From Aeromicrobium ginsengisoli (lineage in GTDB: Bacteria; Actinomycetota; Actinomycetes; Propionibacteriales; Nocardioidaceae), in contig NZ_SDPQ02000001.1 in the NCBI RefSeq assembly GCF_004134905.2, forward strand, positions 1,054,001 to 1,118,000: 64,000 nucleotides of DNA, read 5' to 3'. This document shows positions 60,363-64,000 of this stretch, piece after piece (the first letter of the stretch is position 1; each line of letters begins with the position of its first letter). The notes under the pieces were generated by a model, which was given only the letters and a program-made list of their open reading frames with translations, searched no databases and was not told the DNA's origin. The translations under genes and the position numbers were made by a program.

Positions 60363-60505
60363 GACCGCCACGATGCGGGCGCCACCTGTCACCGACCTGT
60401 GCACCCGCCCATCGCCGGCTGGGACGGCCGACCGGCACCGGCACTCACAGGTTGCTCACAGGCGGTTCTCACGCGCTCCGGGTCTGGGGGATCCACACTG
60501 AACTC

Positions 60506-61222
60506 ATGGCTTCCACACTGACCCGGGCCGACGGGACACCCCTGCGCGTGCTCGTCGTCGACGACGAGATCAACATCGCCGAGCTGCTGCAGATGGCGCT
60601 GCGCTACGAGGGCTGGGACATCCAGATGGCGCACACGGGGCGCAAGGCCGTGGCCGCCGCCAAGGAGTTCGTCCCCGACGCGATCGTGCTCGACATGATG
60701 CTGCCCGACTACGACGGCATGGAGGTCCTGCGGAAGGTACGCGCCCAGTCCCCCGACATCCCGGTGCTGTTCCTGACCGCGCGCGACTCCGTCGAGGACC
60801 GGGTCGCCGGGCTGACCGCCGGCGGCGACGACTACGTCACGAAGCCGTTCAGCCTCGAGGAGGTCGTCGCCCGCCTCCGCGGGCTGATGCGGCGTGCCGG
60901 TGCGATGGACGCGCGGCCCAACTCGGTCATCACGGTCGGCGACCTCAGCCTCGACGAGGACAGCCGCGACGTCGTGCGCGACGGGCGCGAGATCGAGCTG
61001 ACCGCGACGGAGTTCGAGCTGCTGCGCTTCCTGATGCGCAACCCGCGCCGCGTCCTGTCGAAGGCGCAGATCCTGGATCGCGTCTGGGACTACGACTTCG
61101 GCGGCCAGGCCAACGTCGTCGAGCTCTACATCTCGTACCTGCGCAAGAAGGTCGACGCCGGCCACGAGCCGATGATCCACACCAAGCGCGGCGCCGGTTA
61201 CGTCCTGAAGCCTGCAGAGTAG
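60506..61222 (+). CDS. OmpR-family response regulator
   Basis: 238 residues. The receiver domain has the acidic pair VDDE near residue 18, phospho-acceptor Asp63 in VLDMMLPD, Thr in FLTARD and Lys in VTKPFS. The C-terminal winged helix shows LTATEFELLRFLMRNPRRVLSKAQIL and YISYLRKKVD. The closest types are the TrcR/MprA-like actinobacterial regulators. It is followed by its kinase 5 bases later. Confidence 0.95.
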   Translation: MASTLTRADGTPLRVLVVDDEINIAELLQMALRYEGWDIQMAHTGRKAVAAAKEFVPDAIVLDMMLPDYDGMEVLRKVRAQSPDIPVLFLTARDSVEDRVAGLTAGGDDYVTKPFSLEEVVARLRGLMRRAGAMDARPNSVITVGDLSLDEDSRDVVRDGREIELTATEFELLRFLMRNPRRVLSKAQILDRVWDYDFGGQANVVELYISYLRKKVDAGHEPMIHTKRGAGYVLKPAE

Positions 61223-61227
61223 GTCCT

Positions 61228-62682
61228 GTGCGCAAGTTCCTCCCCTCCTCGCTGACCGGCCGCCTCGTCGTGACCTCGGTCGCGCTGGTCGCCGTGGTCA
61301 GCATCCTCGTGGCTGCCACGGCCACGGTCGTGATGCAGTCGTACCTCACCGGCCGGCTCGACACACAGCTCGAGCAGTCCAAGATGCGTGCCCAAGGTGA
61401 GTTCGAGGGCAACCCCGGCGGCTTCCACCCTCGCGACAACGACAGCCAGAGCAACGCCTTCTGCGGCGATCCGCCGCCCCTGGCGCGCGGGCAGTCCGCC
61501 GGGAGCCTGACGGCGATCATCGCCGACGACTGTTTCGCCGGCCTCGTGATCCCGAGCAGCGGCGTCCCCCGACAGCTGTCCCGAAACGCCCTCAAGAAGC
61601 TCGCCAAGATCGAGGTGGGCGACGCTCCCCAGACGATCGAGGTCCCGGCGCTGGGCAGCTATCGCGCGGTCGCCGCCACCACACCGCAGGGCAACACCGT
61701 CGTCCAGGCCCTGCCCACCGAAGACGTCGAGAGCACGATCTCCAAGCTGATCTGGTTCGAGACACTCTTCGCGTTGCTCGGCATCGGCGTCTCGGCCGTG
61801 GCCGGACGCATCCTCGTACGCCGTCAGCTCCGGCCGCTCCGCGAGGTCGCCGCCACCGCCCACGAGGTCATCGCGATGCCGCTGTCATCGGGTGAGATCG
61901 GCGAGACCGTACGCGTGCCCGCCGAGCTCACCGACCCGGACACCGAGGTCGGGCAGGTCGGCGGCGCGCTCAACCAGCTGCTGGGACACGTCGAGGAGGC
62001 GCTCGACGCGCGGCACGAGAGCGAGCAGCAGGTGCGCCAGTTCCTCGCCGACGCGTCGCACGAGCTGCGCACTCCCCTGTCGACGATCAAGGGCTACGCC
62101 GAGCTCAGCCGGCGTACGGGCCGGGACGACCCCGACCAGATCCTCGCCAAGGTCGAGTCCGAGGCCGGCCGCATGTCAACGCTCGTCGAGGACATGCTGC
62201 TGCTGGCCCGCCTCGATGCCGGTCGCGAGGTCGACCGCAGGCCGGTCGACCTGACCCGGCTCGTCGTCGAGGCGGTCAACGACGCGCGGGTCGTCGACCC
62301 GGAGCGGCAGTGGACGTTCGACGTGCCCGACGAGCCCGTGACCGTGACCGGCGACGAGCAGCGACTCCACCAGGCCGTCACGAACCTGCTCACCAACGCA
62401 AGCCGCCACACCCCACCCACGACGACGATCGACGTACGCCTGCAGGTCGGCGACACCGTACGGGTCGAGGTGCACGACAACGGTCCCGGCATCGACCCTG
62501 CGCTCGTGCCGACGATCTTCGAGCGCTTCGTGCGCGGCGACTCGTCCCGCACGCGCGCATCAGGTGGTGCCGGCCTCGGCATGTCGCTCGTACGCGCGAT
62601 CATGCACGCCCACCACGGCACGGCGGCGGTCGAGAGCACCCCGGGGGACACGACGTTCACCCTCACGCTGCCCCGCGACTGA
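61228..62682 (+). CDS. Sensor histidine kinase
   Basis: 484 residues: helix 1 at about 13-36, an outside sensor of about 135 residues with two Cys (NAFCGD, DDCFAG), helix 2 at about 173-193, a HAMP linker, then His278 in DASHELRTPLSTIKGY. The ATPase boxes are N (LLTNASRHT), G1 (DNGPGI), F (FERFVRG) and G2 (GAGLGMSLV). GTG start 5 bases after the response regulator. Signal unknown. Confidence 0.95.
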   Translation: MRKFLPSSLTGRLVVTSVALVAVVSILVAATATVVMQSYLTGRLDTQLEQSKMRAQGEFEGNPGGFHPRDNDSQSNAFCGDPPPLARGQSAGSLTAIIADDCFAGLVIPSSGVPRQLSRNALKKLAKIEVGDAPQTIEVPALGSYRAVAATTPQGNTVVQALPTEDVESTISKLIWFETLFALLGIGVSAVAGRILVRRQLRPLREVAATAHEVIAMPLSSGEIGETVRVPAELTDPDTEVGQVGGALNQLLGHVEEALDARHESEQQVRQFLADASHELRTPLSTIKGYAELSRRTGRDDPDQILAKVESEAGRMSTLVEDMLLLARLDAGREVDRRPVDLTRLVVEAVNDARVVDPERQWTFDVPDEPVTVTGDEQRLHQAVTNLLTNASRHTPPTTTIDVRLQVGDTVRVEVHDNGPGIDPALVPTIFERFVRGDSSRTRASGGAGLGMSLVRAIMHAHHGTAAVESTPGDTTFTLTLPRD

Positions 62683-62769
62683 ACGCCGCTGCGACCGGGC
62701 TGAACGCCTCACAGAGGTGGCACAGACGAGCCACACGGTCGTGCCAGTCCGGTCTCGCAGCGTGGAGGC

Positions 62770-64000
62770 ATGAACCAGACGACCCTCATCGCGCCGGCGG
62801 CCGAGCGCCGCACCGTGGCGCCCGCCTCTGACCGAACGCCCTCCACCCCGAGCTGGACGACGCGCCTCTGGCGGGGCAAGCCCGACGACTCACCACTCGT
62901 ACGCCCCGCACTGCTGGGTCTGTTGCTGGCGACCGCGCTCCTCTACCTGTGGGGGCTCGGCGCGTCCGGGTGGGCCAACTCGTTCTACTCCGCCGCAGTT
63001 CAAGCCGGCTCGGCGTCGTGGAAGGCGTTCTTCTTCGGCTCCTCCGACGCGTCGAACTCGATCACGGTCGACAAGACACCGATGTCGCTCTGGCCGATGT
63101 CGCTGTCGGTCCGCATCTTCGGGCTGTCGTCGTGGAGCATGCTCGTCCCGCAGGCGCTCATGGGCGTCGGCTCGGTCGGCCTGCTGTACGCGACGGTCAG
63201 GCGTACGACCCACAATGCGTGGGCCGGGCTGCTCGCCGGTGCGACGCTCGCGCTGACGCCGGTCGCGGTGCTGATGTTCCGGTTCAACAATCCCGACGCG
63301 CTGCTGACGCTGTTCCTCATCGCGTCGGTCTACGCCACGATCCGCGCGATCGAGTCGCCCGAGCGGGCAGTCCGCTGGCTCGTGCTGGGCGGTTCGCTGG
63401 TCGGCTTCGCGTTCCTCACCAAGATGCTCCAGGCGTTCCTGGTCCCGCCGCCCCTTGCGGCCGTCTACCTCATCGCCGCCAAGCCGTCGATCGGCAAGCG
63501 CCTCGGCCACCTGCTGATCGCGTTCGGGTCGATGATCGTCGCCGCCGGCTGGTGGATCGCGATCGTCGAGCTGTGGCCCGCATCGAGCCGGCCCTACATC
63601 GGCGGCTCGCAGAACAACTCGATCCTCGAGCTCACCCTCGGCTACAACGGCTTCGGCCGGCTCAACGGCAACGAGGTCGGCTCGGTCGGCGGCGGTGGCG
63701 GCAACACCGGCGGCGGCAACTGGGGCGCGACCGGCCTGTTCCGGCTGTTCAACTCCGAGATCGGCGGCCAGATCGCCTGGCTGCTCCCCGCAGCGCTCGC
63801 CAGCCTGGCGCTCGGCGTGTGGTTCCGGCGCAAGGCCGGGCGTACGGATCGCCAGCTCGGTGGACTCATCGTGTGGGGTGGGTGGCTGCTCGTCACCGGG
63901 CTGACGTTCAGCTTCATGGCCGGCATCTTCCACGCCTACTACACCGTCGCGCTCGCCCCGGCGATCGCCGCGCTCATCGGCATCGGCGCCAGCATCCTCT
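62770..64000 (+). CDS. GT39-type membrane glycosyltransferase, incomplete
   Basis: The frame opens at an ATG at 62770 and runs without a stop off the window end (410 residues visible). After a 45-residue cytoplasmic head there are many hydrophobic helices. The family-39-type segment GASGWANSFYSAAVQAGS followed by FGSSDASNSITVDKTPM gives the early loop where the catalytic acid lies, and a Gly/Asn-rich stretch with GGGGGNTGGGNW sits mid-chain. Relatives are Dol-P-mannose-type or ArnT-like transferases using lipid-linked sugars. The nearby two-component system is on the same strand, 88 bases upstream. Confidence 0.85.
   Translation, partial: MNQTTLIAPAAERRTVAPASDRTPSTPSWTTRLWRGKPDDSPLVRPALLGLLLATALLYLWGLGASGWANSFYSAAVQAGSASWKAFFFGSSDASNSITVDKTPMSLWPMSLSVRIFGLSSWSMLVPQALMGVGSVGLLYATVRRTTHNAWAGLLAGATLALTPVAVLMFRFNNPDALLTLFLIASVYATIRAIESPERAVRWLVLGGSLVGFAFLTKMLQAFLVPPPLAAVYLIAAKPSIGKRLGHLLIAFGSMIVAAGWWIAIVELWPASSRPYIGGSQNNSILELTLGYNGFGRLNGNEVGSVGGGGGNTGGGNWGATGLFRLFNSEIGGQIAWLLPAALASLALGVWFRRKAGRTDRQLGGLIVWGGWLLVTGLTFSFMAGIFHAYYTVALAPAIAALIGIGASIL

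Overview
The window is a high-GC (roughly 70 % by eye) stretch of an actinobacterial chromosome. The markers are an ssrA tag reading ADSKRTDFALAA, small actinobacterial families (DUF3039, DUF5302, DUF3048), an EthA-like monooxygenase, an F420-type oxidoreductase, a compact Tad cluster and many GTG starts. The gene content suits the Propionibacteriales, most likely Nocardioidaceae (Aeromicrobium or Nocardioides type); this placement is inference. It is ordinary chromosome, densely coding, with no CRISPR array, insertion sequence or prophage that I can see.

Region 1 (1-14.3 kb): two GNAT acetyltransferases, a luciferase-like flavin oxidoreductase, a large secreted metallohydrolase-like protein with an inverted repeat over its ribosome-binding site, an MpaB-type oxygenase, an esterase, the yqgE-DUF3039-helicase operon, a MerR regulator, a TetR gene divergent from an unknown gene with a clear operator, a DUF3048 lipoprotein, and an OmpA/BON protein paired with a lysine-rich membrane protein. 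Region 2 (14.4-25.2 kb): the DNA repair pair lhr-nei, an EthA-like Baeyer-Villiger monooxygenase, VKOR, pterin dehydratase, and an ECF sigma/anti-sigma pair facing a small lipoprotein with matched divergent promoters.

Region 3 (25.2-31.1 kb) is the most interesting. A histidine-ammonia-lyase-family enzyme without the Ser of the MIO triad is transcribed away from an IclR regulator followed by a four-gene Opu-type (quaternary amine) ABC importer. The binding protein of that importer is circularly permuted. A perfect 20-bp palindrome sits at the IclR start. Together this looks like an uptake-and-cleavage locus for a betaine-like compound, possibly a histidine betaine.

Region 4 (31.1-47.8 kb): LysR, tautomerase, tmRNA (ssrA), MFS, amidohydrolase, smpB, SRPBCC, an M23 peptidase, ftsX, ftsE; then a sugar locus (ROK repressor divergent from an RbsA-RbsC-RbsB-type importer, a Gfo/Idh dehydrogenase and a TIM-barrel isomerase) that separates ftsE from its usual neighbour prfB. 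Region 5 (47.8-54.4 kb): HIT protein, HxlR regulator divergent from a reductase/F420-oxidoreductase pair, and a seven-gene Tad (Flp-type) pilus cluster including a 53-residue pilin-like protein. Region 6 (54.4-64 kb): an unknown membrane protein, DinB protein, a decayed DUF222/HNH gene behind an intact LexA-type box, a penicillin-acylase-family enzyme, a lipoprotein, TetR, a Gly/Met-rich membrane protein, an OmpR-type two-component system and the start of a GT39 glycosyltransferase.

A recurrent structural feature is that six of twelve convergent gene pairs overlap by exactly the four bases CTAG, both genes using TAG as stop.
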